A stretch of 41,156 bases of DNA, taken from an uncultured Roseburia sp. (lineage in GTDB: Bacteria; Bacillota; Clostridia; Lachnospirales; Lachnospiraceae). The position numbers were made by a program, and so were the translations under genes. Every line of letters begins with the position of its first letter. Within the stretch, counting starts at the first letter, position 1. Where the stretch lies: contig CANDCP010000025.1 in assembly GCA_947383215.1 (NCBI GenBank), positions 1 through 41,156 on the forward strand, read 5' to 3'. Of this stretch, positions 1 to 7,332 are shown one piece after another. Below the pieces are notes generated by a model that worked only from the letters and a program-made list of their open reading frames with translations, had not been told where the DNA came from and did no database searches.

Positions 1-184
1 CCAGACTCTCTGTAACATATCTAACTACTTACTCTTCTCTTCATAGCCTTTGATATATATTGCGTTATGATACAGCAAATTAATTTATGTGTCAACAATT
101 ATTTTTCAAATCTTTACCCAAATCTTTTACTTTGCATCTTTTACTCTAAGAAATATTAAAATTTTCATCATGTTACATTTTTTG

Positions 185-213
185 TTGTCGTCTGGACATA
201 ATCATGCTATAAT
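185..213 (+). promoter_or_regulatory. Sigma-A type promoter for antitoxin-GNAT genes
   Basis: A -35 box TTGTCG (185-190) and a perfect -10 box TATAAT (208-213) are separated by exactly 17 nt. They lie about 27 nt upstream of the antitoxin start codon. The upstream stretch 1-180 is very AT-rich and contains no gene I can support. Confidence 0.75.
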
Positions 214-239
214 TGCGCCAAAGAAATAGGTGAAGCATT

Positions 240-557
240 ATGCCAATTATTATGCCTATTAAGGATTTACGCAATACAACCGAGATTTCTAATATCGCAC
301 ACAAGGAACAGGAGCCTATTTTTATTACTAAGAATGGATATAGCGATTTGGTTGTAATGAGTAGTGAATTATATGATAAATTTGCAAGAATGAACCGCAT
401 TGACCAAGCCATATTTGAGTCCGAGCAAGAAATTGCTAACGGAGCAGAAGCAGTTGACGCAGAGATAGTTTTTGCAGAATTGGAGAGGGATATAGAATAT
501 GAGCAAAGAACCTATAATCGAGACAGACAGGCTGATTTTACGTCCACTCATGCTTGA
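240..557 (+). CDS. Phd/YefM-family antitoxin-like protein, toxin missing
   Basis: A 105-residue protein that resembles Phd/YefM antitoxins: an N-terminal MPIKDLRNT segment, an IFITKNGYSDLVVMS strand, then a helical SSELYDKFAR region and an acidic helix. In the family this fold binds DNA, autoregulates the operon and neutralises a RelE/ParE-like toxin through its C-terminus. The start is supported by AGGTGA upstream and by the promoter at 185-213. The last roughly 20 residues are encoded inside the following acetyltransferase gene in another frame and look non-native (rich in R, D, T), so the original C-terminus and the toxin gene seem to have been lost at a junction near 480-500. No toxin gene follows. 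The antitoxin assignment is firm; loss of the toxin is inference. Confidence 0.8.
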   Translation: MPIIMPIKDLRNTTEISNIAHKEQEPIFITKNGYSDLVVMSSELYDKFARMNRIDQAIFESEQEIANGAEAVDAEIVFAELERDIEYEQRTYNRDRQADFTSTHA

Positions 558-1023
558 TGATGCAGAAGCCTGTTACAGTTGGAACAGTGATGATAGAGTT
601 GTGAAGTATATGTCATATTCTACATATACCGATATCAGTCAAACTATTGATTGGATAAAGTCGACTTTCGTTGACGAAGATGAGTGGATTTGGGCTTTTG
701 TTCTGAAGGAAGAGAATAAAGTAATCGGAACAGGGAGTATAGGGCCAAATACCCAAATGAAAGACTATTGGGGTATCGGATATAATCTTCATTATGATTA
801 TTGGCACAAGGGATATTGCACTGAAGCAATGAAAGCCATTATTGATTTTGCGCACAAAGAACTTGGCATAAACAAGATTTGCTCAGATCATGCAGTGGAT
901 AATCCGCGTTCGGGCAAAGTTATGGAAAAATGTGGTCTAAAGTTCGACCATTACGGAGAATATACAAAGCTCGACGGCAGCCAAACGTTTAAAGCAAAGT
1001 TTTATAAAATAGAATTGGAATAA
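499..1023 (+). CDS. GNAT family N-acetyltransferase (RimJ/RimL-like)
   Basis: A 174-residue acetyl-CoA-dependent N-acetyltransferase. It opens with the typical IIETDRLILRPL strand; the acetyl-CoA binding segment lies around residues 95-115 (GIGYNLHYDYWHKGYCTEAM, matching the Q/R-x-x-G-x-G/A loop), and the family-typical N-P-x-S-x-x-V-x-E-K-x-G element follows (NPRSGKVMEKCGLKF). Length is normal for the RimJ/RimL-like group, whose substrates range from ribosomal protein N-termini to antibiotics and amino acids; the substrate here cannot be told. GGAGAGGGA sits 8 nt before the ATG. The gene overlaps the antitoxin frame by 59 nt and shares its promoter. GNATs can act as toxins (TacT/AtaT), but those usually pair with ribbon-helix-helix antitoxins. 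Confidence 0.9.
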   Translation: MSKEPIIETDRLILRPLMLDDAEACYSWNSDDRVVKYMSYSTYTDISQTIDWIKSTFVDEDEWIWAFVLKEENKVIGTGSIGPNTQMKDYWGIGYNLHYDYWHKGYCTEAMKAIIDFAHKELGINKICSDHAVDNPRSGKVMEKCGLKFDHYGEYTKLDGSQTFKAKFYKIELE

Positions 1024-1136
1024 GTTTCAGTTTGTTAAATAAAAGCATAAACAAGAAGTTACTGATGTGCGGAAAGTTCCTTTTCTATGGGGGGTGGAGG
1101 GAGGGAAATTCCTTCAAGTCCCATCTTCCGCATTAT

Positions 1137-1172
1137 GAAAAAGGAAACCTTGCGAATGGTGAGGTTTCCTTT
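1137..1172 (-). terminator. Rho-independent terminator of the VOC gene
   Basis: The arms AGGAAACCT (1142-1150) and AGGTTTCCT (1162-1170) form a perfect 9-bp stem, extended by A-T pairs to 11 bp, around an 11-nt loop. Read on the minus strand the hairpin is followed by TTTTTC, so it terminates the VOC gene that ends at 1189. It may also slow transcription from the GNAT side. Confidence 0.7.
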
Positions 1173-1188
1173 CCCTGCTAATTCAAAT

Positions 1189-1611
1189 TCATCGTTCTGT
1201 CTGCTCGGTCATAATACCCCAACGAATTCCAAATTTATCGACAAAAACAACTCGGCAGGAACTGTAAGGCGTCGCTTCCATTTGATATATTGTCTTACTT
1301 CCTTCTTTCATGATTTCGTATGCTCTTTGCACTTCTTCTTTTGTATCATACATAATAGTGAGAAAATTTGAATAGCATGTTTGAAATTCAATATCCACAT
1401 GGTCACTCATAATGATTCTTTGATTATCCAACAAAAGTTCCGAGTGATATATATATTCTTTTTGGTTTTCTTGAAGCAACGGAATATATGCCGGGTCATT
1501 CGCTTCTCCATATGTAATCATACAATTAATCTTTCCATTTAACGCCTTTTCATACATTTGAATTGCTTCCCGGCAATTCCCGCCAAAATTTAATGTAGGT
1601 ACAATTTGCAT
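1189..1611 (-). CDS. VOC superfamily (glyoxalase/PhnB-like) protein
   Basis: A 140-residue protein of the vicinal oxygen chelate fold in its PhnB/3-demethylubiquinone-methyltransferase-like form. Visible signs are the starting PTLNFGGNCREAIQMYEKAL strand-helix unit, a central IIMSDH segment, and the closing VVFVDKFGIRWGIM strand, the usual last motif of this family. Family members bind a divalent metal in a paired beta-alpha-beta-beta-beta cup and include dioxygenases, isomerases and resistance proteins; many PhnB-like members have no known substrate. AAGGAG lies 8 nt before the ATG. It stands alone, with its own terminator at 1137-1172, in the AT-rich accessory stretch. Function beyond the fold is not assignable. 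Confidence 0.85.
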   Translation of the reverse strand: MQIVPTLNFGGNCREAIQMYEKALNGKINCMITYGEANDPAYIPLLQENQKEYIYHSELLLDNQRIIMSDHVDIEFQTCYSNFLTIMYDTKEEVQRAYEIMKEGSKTIYQMEATPYSSCRVVFVDKFGIRWGIMTEQTER

Positions 1612-1806
1612 GTCTATTCTCCTTTTCCTCCAATTTCCGATTGTGATTTGATGATTTTTAAGGGAATTGTTAGCTGTTATAGTTTATTATCAAAATCATA
1701 TAAAACATTATAACACAAAATATATGGGAATGGATAAATTTCCATAAGGAAGTTATACACCAAAACTTTGTAAGCAGCCAGAGGTGGATGATATCCAGGG
1801 GGTGAT

Positions 1807-2673
1807 TTAAGCCCAAATTGACATTATCAGTGTTCCAAGCACCATTAGCAAAAGTCCAACAAATGCCTTTTTGCTCAACCTTTCCCCAAATACAATATAA
1901 GAAAAGGCAACCGCTATCACAATGCTTAATTTATCAATCGGAACTACTACGCTAACAATGCCATTTTGAATTGCATAATAATAGCACAACCATGAACCGC
2001 CGGTTGCAATCCCCGAAAGTGATATGTAGGCAAATTCTTTCCTATCAAGCTGTCTTAGCTGCGTCTGTTTGTTTTTCATAAATACAACCAGCCAAGCCAT
2101 GACAAAAACAACGCCCGTACGGATTGCCGTACCAAGATTGGATTCTACCCCGGCAATTCCAACTTTTGCAAGAATAGAAGTTAATGCAGCGAATAAAGCT
2201 GACAAAATGGCATAAAATTTCCATTTATTACCCTCTCCTTTTTTACAGTCTTGCTTTTTCTCAACCATTAAATAAATTCCTGCCGAAAGAATTGCCGTAC
2301 CAATCAATTTTATTGCAAGATTTTCCGTTTCTCCAAACAAAATGATAGCAAACAATATAGAAAGTATTGTACTTGACTTATCAATCGGAACCACTTTGTT
2401 TACATCACCCAAAGAAAGTGCCTTAAAATAGCATATCCACGAGCCGCCGGTCGCCATGCCAGACAAAGTAAAAAATAACAGCGATTTTGCCGTTAATGTA
2501 GAAATAGTGCGGTACGAACCGACTATAAACACCATAATCCACGCAAACATCAGTACAACAAATGTCCTCAATGCCGTAGCTACGTCTGAATCTGTTTTCT
2601 TGATTCCGCATTTGGCAAGGATAGATGTTATTCCGGCAAAAAAAGCTGATAAAACCGCCATAATGAGCCACAT
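1807..2673 (-). CDS. EamA/DMT superfamily transporter
   Basis: A 288-residue integral membrane protein with about ten hydrophobic segments in two homologous halves (residues 1-140 and 150-288), the normal EamA x2 layout of the drug/metabolite transporter superfamily. The internal duplication is easy to see: each half begins with an AxxSAxFAxxTSILAKxGI element and later carries a SGxATGGSWxCYxxA element followed by VxVVPIDK. DMT proteins move amino acids, nucleotide sugars, amines or drugs across the cytoplasmic membrane; the substrate here cannot be read from sequence. GAGGGG precedes the ATG at a usual distance. It is monocistronic, with no functional link visible to its neighbours. Confidence 0.9.
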   Translation of the reverse strand: MWLIMAVLSAFFAGITSILAKCGIKKTDSDVATALRTFVVLMFAWIMVFIVGSYRTISTLTAKSLLFFTLSGMATGGSWICYFKALSLGDVNKVVPIDKSSTILSILFAIILFGETENLAIKLIGTAILSAGIYLMVEKKQDCKKGEGNKWKFYAILSALFAALTSILAKVGIAGVESNLGTAIRTGVVFVMAWLVVFMKNKQTQLRQLDRKEFAYISLSGIATGGSWLCYYYAIQNGIVSVVVPIDKLSIVIAVAFSYIVFGERLSKKAFVGLLLMVLGTLIMSIWA

Positions 2674-2851
2674 AAATATCCCCTCTCTTCTATCTCAACA
2701 CGGTTTCAAATTGGCGACTTTGAGCTATCTCATTCCCTTCTTTATAAAAATCAAACAATATCTCTCCCGTAATATCTTGGTTGTTCAAAGCTTTCCACTT
2801 CACCTTTATCCGGCATATTCCACAAACGTTCCGATATTTTTCTGCTATAAT

Positions 2852-3613
2852 TCAGACTCCTTTTCCAGCTACAATAATTGTTGCGCCGTCAGGATTTTCA
2901 AAGACTTTTTCAAGCACAAATCCTGCATTTTGCAACAATTCCCTTTCATGCTCCAAGGTCAGTGGAATATCAAAATGAACAAAACTATTGTCTGGTATTG
3001 CAAACTGATTTCTCCGTTTTAAGTACGTGCTATACAATAGTTCCTCCTCCTCATCACAACAGGCAATGTAATCTCCCAAAAGAAAAACGCCACCACGTTT
3101 TAGACCATTATAGGCGTTTCGGTACAGTTCCTTTTTGCGTTCCGGCAGAAAATGATGCAGACTTTCGAAGGAAATGACTGCATCCCACTTTTCGTATCCA
3201 AAATCGTATTTGAAATAATCCTGACATACTACGGTAAGACGCTTATCAGAATGCTTTTTCAGCAGCTTATCCAGCATACTTTGACATAAATCTACACCTG
3301 TTACTTCCATGTCCGGATTTTTTTCCCAGATTTTATCTAATTCTAAACCAGTTCCACATCCTAAGTCTAAAATGTTCCGGCAATTAGAGGGCAAAATTTC
3401 CGAAAACATTTGATAAGATTTTTCCCAAATAGACATATGTTCCTCATAACCTTCCAATCGCTTCGTAAAAAAATCAGACATTTCTTCCAGCGGGGAATCT
3501 TCCGTATCCCGAAGCCATTGTTTTAAATTCTGTAAATATTCTTTCGATGATTGCATAATAGTTCTTTGATCATAAAATCCTGTCCTGGATTCTATGATAT
3601 TTTCTCCTTCCAT
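2852..3613 (-). CDS. Class I SAM-dependent methyltransferase
   Basis: A 253-residue Rossmann-fold methyltransferase. Motif I is NILDLGCGTGLELD (about residues 80-93), the acidic motif II is VTGVDLCQSMLDKL, and motif IV is WDAVISFESLHHF, followed by the RNAYNGLKRGGVFLLGDY strand typical of small-molecule methyltransferases of the UbiE/Methyltransf_25 group. The S-adenosylmethionine site is therefore intact; the acceptor is unknown. The start is uncertain because no clear Shine-Dalgarno is seen before residue 1; a second ATG lies about 19 codons later. The 178 nt between this gene's stop and the transporter start at 2673 hold no recognisable element. Confidence 0.88.
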   Translation of the reverse strand: MEGENIIESRTGFYDQRTIMQSSKEYLQNLKQWLRDTEDSPLEEMSDFFTKRLEGYEEHMSIWEKSYQMFSEILPSNCRNILDLGCGTGLELDKIWEKNPDMEVTGVDLCQSMLDKLLKKHSDKRLTVVCQDYFKYDFGYEKWDAVISFESLHHFLPERKKELYRNAYNGLKRGGVFLLGDYIACCDEEEELLYSTYLKRRNQFAIPDNSFVHFDIPLTLEHERELLQNAGFVLEKVFENPDGATIIVAGKGV

Positions 3614-3729
3614 AACTTTACCGTAATTAAACTGTCATTCCCTCTGTGGTATAGCGTAACATATTTTAATCGCGTAATTAACATAAATAATTCTCTGTTA
3701 TGCCCTACCTCTTCACGGCAAACGGGAAG

Positions 3730-4212
3730 TTATGACAGTGTTTTATTTTTTCTCGTATATGTCACATATTTATATGGAATTTCACCTTCAATTCTTTCAT
3801 TAACCTCTTTTATAAAATCTCCGTCTGCAAATTGTGGGAAATAAGTATCCCCGTCAATAATTTTATCTATCTCCGTTATATACATTTTTTCCACTATTGG
3901 TAATGCTTCTTCATATAATCTCGCTCCACCGGAAATAAAAACGTCTCTATTCCCTGCCAATTTGATTGCCTCTTGTAAAGACCCCGCGGTATAACAGTTT
4001 TCTCCTGTAAAGTCTTTCGTATTCGAAACAACAATCGTTATGCGATTCGGCAGCGGTCTGCCTATTTCCTCAAAAGAACGTCTTCCCATGACGACTACAT
4101 TTCCCGTTGTAAGCTCCTTGAATCGTTTCTGTTCTCCCTTTATTTTCCAAGGAATATGCCCCTTATTTCCAATTACCCGATTTTTAGCAAAAGCCACAAT
4201 TAAAGCAACCAT
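3730..4212 (-). CDS. dfrF-like: Dihydrofolate reductase, DfrF-like
   Basis: A 160-residue dihydrofolate reductase, which reduces dihydrofolate to tetrahydrofolate with NADPH in the cytosol. Visible motifs are the N-terminal LIVAFAKNRVIG strand and Met20-type loop, HIPWKIKGEQKRFKELT, VVVMGRRSFEEIGRPLPNR (NADPH site) and VFISGGARLYEEAL. The catalytic acid is Glu in KGEQ, where the E. coli enzyme has Asp27; the K-G-E-Q sequence is shared, as I recall, with acquired trimethoprim-resistant enzymes such as DfrA1 and especially DfrF. No thyA lies beside it, unlike many chromosomal folA genes, and it sits among AT-rich accessory genes. Resistance is inference from family resemblance. Confidence 0.9.
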   Translation of the reverse strand: MVALIVAFAKNRVIGNKGHIPWKIKGEQKRFKELTTGNVVVMGRRSFEEIGRPLPNRITIVVSNTKDFTGENCYTAGSLQEAIKLAGNRDVFISGGARLYEEALPIVEKMYITEIDKIIDGDTYFPQFADGDFIKEVNERIEGEIPYKYVTYTRKNKTLS

Positions 4213-4248
4213 TCTTCTCCACGTCTCCCAATCGCAATTTGTCTGTTT

Positions 4249-5493
4249 TTACTTTCTATAATCATTTCTGACGAACGGTTTATCAATTTTCTCATCAATC
4301 AGCATTCCATACTTCTTTGGACGCCGATATGCATTTCCGTGTACCTCACTTTTCCGATAATTACGCAGCCGCTCTAAATCAAGTTCCGCAATATAGATTC
4401 CCTCTTTTCCGTCTGCCTGCAAAATACAAGTTTCCCTGGAACCCTCCGAAGCAGGAAGGTATGCCACACCGTCAAAAACACTTGAGCCGCCGTTACAGTC
4501 AGGTACCGTTTCAGGATAATTGCAGGTAGCAATCGCCGCCATATTTTCATAAGCTCTGGCACGGAGCTGGGAAAGGCGGTTGATTTCCATGGGACAGGCA
4601 TTCGGGACAAGAATCAATTCGGCGCCTTTCAGCATCAGTATTCTTGCACTTTCAGGAAATTCTCTGTCATAACAAATCATAGCGCCGACTTTTACCTTGC
4701 CATGCTCCGTATCAAGGTCAGTGACATAAAAATCATCGCCGGGGGTTAAATTATGCTCTACATCAAAGTCGCAGGTATGTACTTTGGCATAAACAAATTT
4801 TTGTTCTCCAAATCGGTCAAAAAGAACCAGCGAATTACGGGGAGCACTTCCATATTTTTCAAGCAGGGTAACGCCAATTGCCATATTCAGGTCTTTCGCA
4901 AGACAGCCAAAACCAGTAACAAAATCTCCGTTCACAGAAACGGCTTCCCGTTTCCATTCCTCAACAGGCCTGCCGTAGATACGATATCCATTACTCCACA
5001 TTTCAGGAAACAAAGCGATATCTGCGCCGCTTTCTCTGGCTTTTTTGCAGTATTGAATTCCCTTTTCGAGATTTTCTTCCGCTGTTTTACAGGGGGAAAT
5101 CTGCAATAGGGCAATTTTTATATTACAGCCCAAATTTCGAGTCATAATTAATTCCTCCTTGTCGAATAAGAATTTACGATCTTTCTGTTTATATTCCGTT
5201 CCCCACGCTACCATGGCGTCTAAGATGGGTTTTAGACTGTATCCTGTTTCCGTCAGAGTATACTCTACCCGCGGCGGCGTTTCCGGATACACTTTTCGGG
5301 TAAGTAACCCGCTGTCTTCCATGGAACGCAAATTTGCCGTTAAAACCTTTTGAGATATATTCCCCACAGATTTTTTCAATTCTCCAAACCGCTTCGTACC
5401 GTCCAGTAAATCACGGATAATCAACACTCTCCAACGGTCGCTGATAAGCGTTAGCGTAGTTTCTACCGGACAGGCAGGCAATTTTTTTTCCAT
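4249..5493 (-). CDS. HxlR-type regulator fused in frame to nitrilase-family hydrolase
   Basis: One open frame encodes two complete domains. Residues about 8-105 are an HxlR/MarR-like winged helix: CPVETTLTLISDRWRVLIIRD, then the FGELKKSVGNISQKVLTANL recognition region and the RVEYTLTETGYSL wing. Residues 117-414 are a carbon-nitrogen hydrolase with the full catalytic triad: Glu in FPEMW, Lys in YAKVHTCDF and Cys in MICYDREFPE. Such enzymes cleave amide or nitrile C-N bonds. I chose the ATG at 5493, preceded by GAGGGG, over the upstream TTG. The boundary encodes a perfect internal ribosome binding site and ATG (see 5143-5160), so a stand-alone 298-residue hydrolase is probably also made. No frameshift or stop separates the domains. 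It is divergent from the macrodomain-sirtuin pair. Confidence 0.88.
   Translation of the reverse strand: MEKKLPACPVETTLTLISDRWRVLIIRDLLDGTKRFGELKKSVGNISQKVLTANLRSMEDSGLLTRKVYPETPPRVEYTLTETGYSLKPILDAMVAWGTEYKQKDRKFLFDKEELIMTRNLGCNIKIALLQISPCKTAEENLEKGIQYCKKARESGADIALFPEMWSNGYRIYGRPVEEWKREAVSVNGDFVTGFGCLAKDLNMAIGVTLLEKYGSAPRNSLVLFDRFGEQKFVYAKVHTCDFDVEHNLTPGDDFYVTDLDTEHGKVKVGAMICYDREFPESARILMLKGAELILVPNACPMEINRLSQLRARAYENMAAIATCNYPETVPDCNGGSSVFDGVAYLPASEGSRETCILQADGKEGIYIAELDLERLRNYRKSEVHGNAYRRPKKYGMLIDEKIDKPFVRNDYRK
5143..5160 (-). promoter_or_regulatory. Internal Shine-Dalgarno and start codon of the nitrilase part
   Basis: Read on the minus strand, AAGGAGG (5160-5154) is followed after 8 nt by ATG (5145-5143). 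This is an ideal ribosome binding site inside the open frame, exactly between the regulator and hydrolase domains, and it encodes the linker residues KEELIM. It points to a former two-gene operon, or to two products from one gene. Confidence 0.8.
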
Positions 5494-5541
5494 CAAACCC
5501 CTCGTTTCTTTCAAATTGTTTCTTTTTGGTAACTATGGCAC

Positions 5542-5584
5542 AATAAAGTGCGTACTTTACGTTTTTTCAATACGGATTTATTAT
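5542..5584. promoter_or_regulatory. Divergent promoters with shared palindromic operator
   Basis: Toward the HxlR-nitrilase gene, TTGAAA (5565-5570, minus) and TTTATT (5542-5547, minus) are 17 nt apart. Toward the macrodomain gene, TTTACG (5556-5561) and TATTAT (5579-5584) are also 17 nt apart. The palindrome TAAAGTGCGTACTTTA (5544-5559; 6-bp arms, 4-bp centre) overlaps the -10 and spacer of the first promoter and the -35 of the second. HxlR-family proteins bind palindromes placed this way, so this is a good operator candidate; binding itself is inference. Confidence 0.5.
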
Positions 5585-5664
5585 AATCTTGCAAGCGGAA
5601 AAAAACAAGCCGCAGACAAATCAAAAAAACAGGAAGAACAGAGTATAATCAGATGGAGGACGCT

Positions 5665-6438
5665 ATGAAACAGACAGAAAGGCTTGCATTTTTGATAAAC
5701 GATTTGTTGAATGAAAATAACGAATTTAGAACCATGGAAATTCCTGCACGGGAAACAGAAAGGAAGCGTCTGTTTCGTTCTCTTATGAATATACGCCCGC
5801 CTAAGACAGTTTCCAAAGAATTTTTAGAAGTACAGGACGCATATTTACAGGAAGAATGTACCAGGAAGGGCGTTGTTTCGTTATCAGATATTTCACCGGC
5901 ACAGCCGGGAATTTATCTATGGCAGGGCGATATTACCCGACTTTCCGTAGACGCTATTGTAAATGCGGCCAACGCCGCCATGTTGGGCTGTTTCGTTCCC
6001 TGTCATGGATGTATTGACAATGCGATACATTCTGCCGCTGGGGTGGAACTTCGTCTGGAATGTTCCCGTATCATGCAAAAACAGAAGACAAAAGAGCCTG
6101 TGGGAAAAGCAAAGATCACAAAAGCCTACAATCTTCCCTGCCGCTATGTTCTTCATACGGTAGGCCCGATTATTTGCGGGGAGGTTACCGGGAAAGACCA
6201 GGAATTGTTATCGGACTGTTACCGTTCCTGTCTGGAACTTGCGACGGCATATCAGTTGAAAAGCGTTGCTTTTTGCTGCATTTCTACGGGGGAATTTCAT
6301 TTTCCCAATGAAAAAGCCGCCGAAATAGCAATACGGACAGTGCTGGACTATCAAAGGAAAAATCAAAATGGTCTGGAGGTGGTTTTTAATGTGTTTAAAG
6401 ACAGCGACTATCAAATCTACAAGCAGTTGTTGGGATAA
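5665..6438 (+). CDS. Zinc-type macrodomain, protein-ADP-ribose hydrolase
   Basis: A 257-residue macrodomain that should remove ADP-ribose from modified proteins. The ADP-ribose site shows as GDITRLSVDAIVNAANAAML, and the substrate loop LHTVGPI and the CISTGEFHFPNEKAAEIA element are in place. After the Asn-Ala-Ala motif comes CFVPCHGCIDNAIH (about residues 108-121), the Cys/His cluster that marks the zinc-dependent macrodomains (Zn-Macro) that partner SirTM proteins. An N-terminal extension of about 75 residues is usual in this subgroup. I prefer the ATG at 5665, preceded by GGAGGA, to that at 5653. The gene overlaps the downstream sirtuin by 50 nt, so the two are co-translated. Expression is probably controlled from the 5542-5584 region. 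Confidence 0.9.
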   Translation: MKQTERLAFLINDLLNENNEFRTMEIPARETERKRLFRSLMNIRPPKTVSKEFLEVQDAYLQEECTRKGVVSLSDISPAQPGIYLWQGDITRLSVDAIVNAANAAMLGCFVPCHGCIDNAIHSAAGVELRLECSRIMQKQKTKEPVGKAKITKAYNLPCRYVLHTVGPIICGEVTGKDQELLSDCYRSCLELATAYQLKSVAFCCISTGEFHFPNEKAAEIAIRTVLDYQRKNQNGLEVVFNVFKDSDYQIYKQLLG

Positions 6439-7267
6439 TATCAAAAAAATAAAAAAGCTAATACAAAGTGTCGATGCCATTGTGATCGGCGCGGGGGCGG
6501 GACTGTCAGCTTCCGCCGGATTTACGTACTCCGGAAAACGCTTTGAGGACGCTTTTCCCGATTTTATAGAAACGTATGATTTTCGGGATATGTATTCGGC
6601 AGGCTTCTACCCGTATGATACGTTGGAAGAATATTGGGCGTATTGGAGCCGTTACATTTTTATAAACCGTTATCAGAATGCGCCGAAGGACGTTTATCAT
6701 GATTTGTACAATCTGGTAAGGGACAAAGACTATTTTATACTGACGACAAATGTAGACCACTGTTTTCAGAAAGCAGGTTTTGAGAAACGCAGGCTGTTTT
6801 ATACACAGGGCGATTACGGACTATGGCAGTGCTCAAAACCCTGCCACAAAAAGACTTACGACAATGAAACCATTGTAAAACAGATGGTTGTCGAACAGGA
6901 AAATATGCGTATTCCGTCCTCGCTTATCCCCCGCTGTCCCGTCTGCGGCGCGCCTATGTCAATGAATTTGCGGGCGGATCATACCTTTGTGGAAGATAAC
7001 GGCTGGCATGCGGCCGCCGGGCGGTATCAGGATTTTATACGCAGCCATAAAGATCTTCGAATTTTATATCTGGAATTGGGCGTCGGCGGCAATACTCCGG
7101 GAATTATCAAATATCCGTTCTGGCGGATGACATATGAAAATCCCGGCTCCGTTTATATTTGTATGAATCTGTCGCAAATCTGCATCCCGGCAGAAATCAA
7201 AGACCAGTCAATTTGTATTGAGGATGATATAGGGAATGTTTTGAAGCTGCTCTCTGTAAATTGCTGA
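6389..7267 (+). CDS. Class M sirtuin (SirTM), protein ADP-ribosyltransferase
   Basis: A 292-residue Sir2-fold protein. The NAD site GAGAGLSASAGFTYSG (about residues 34-49) and TTNVDHCFQKAGF (Asn121) are present, but the catalytic His of deacylase sirtuins is replaced by Gln140 in YTQGDYG. This Asn/Gln pair defines class M sirtuins, which transfer ADP-ribose from NAD to a protein, in Firmicutes to a lipoylated GcvH-like carrier. Four cysteines in C-x4-C (QCSKPC) and C-x2-C (CPVC) form the zinc ribbon. The start at 6389 is set by GGAGGTGG 6 nt upstream inside the macrodomain gene; the ATG at 6368 has no such site. Neither a GcvH-like nor a lipoate ligase gene, both present in the staphylococcal and streptococcal operons, is found next to it. 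Confidence 0.9.
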   Translation: MCLKTATIKSTSSCWDNIKKIKKLIQSVDAIVIGAGAGLSASAGFTYSGKRFEDAFPDFIETYDFRDMYSAGFYPYDTLEEYWAYWSRYIFINRYQNAPKDVYHDLYNLVRDKDYFILTTNVDHCFQKAGFEKRRLFYTQGDYGLWQCSKPCHKKTYDNETIVKQMVVEQENMRIPSSLIPRCPVCGAPMSMNLRADHTFVEDNGWHAAAGRYQDFIRSHKDLRILYLELGVGGNTPGIIKYPFWRMTYENPGSVYICMNLSQICIPAEIKDQSICIEDDIGNVLKLLSVNC

Positions 7268-7272
7268 AAAAG

Positions 7273-7305
7273 CAGCGCAGCGGCCCGCGGTAACGGGGCC
7301 GCTAA
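7273..7305. terminator. GC-rich hairpin between convergent operons
   Basis: AGCGGCCC (7279-7286) and GGGCCGCT (7296-7303) form a perfect 8-bp GC-rich stem with a 9-nt loop. On the minus strand a T-run (GCTTTTTC) follows a few bases later, which best suits termination of the seven-gene operon ending at 7333. It may also stop the macrodomain-sirtuin transcript. Confidence 0.55.
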
Positions 7306-7332
7306 AAGCATACGACATCCTTTTCAAGGTTT

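Noticed and set aside
1087-1371. 94-residue open frame on the plus strand
   Set aside because: It overlaps the terminator and lies antisense to the VOC gene; low-complexity start and no coding signature.
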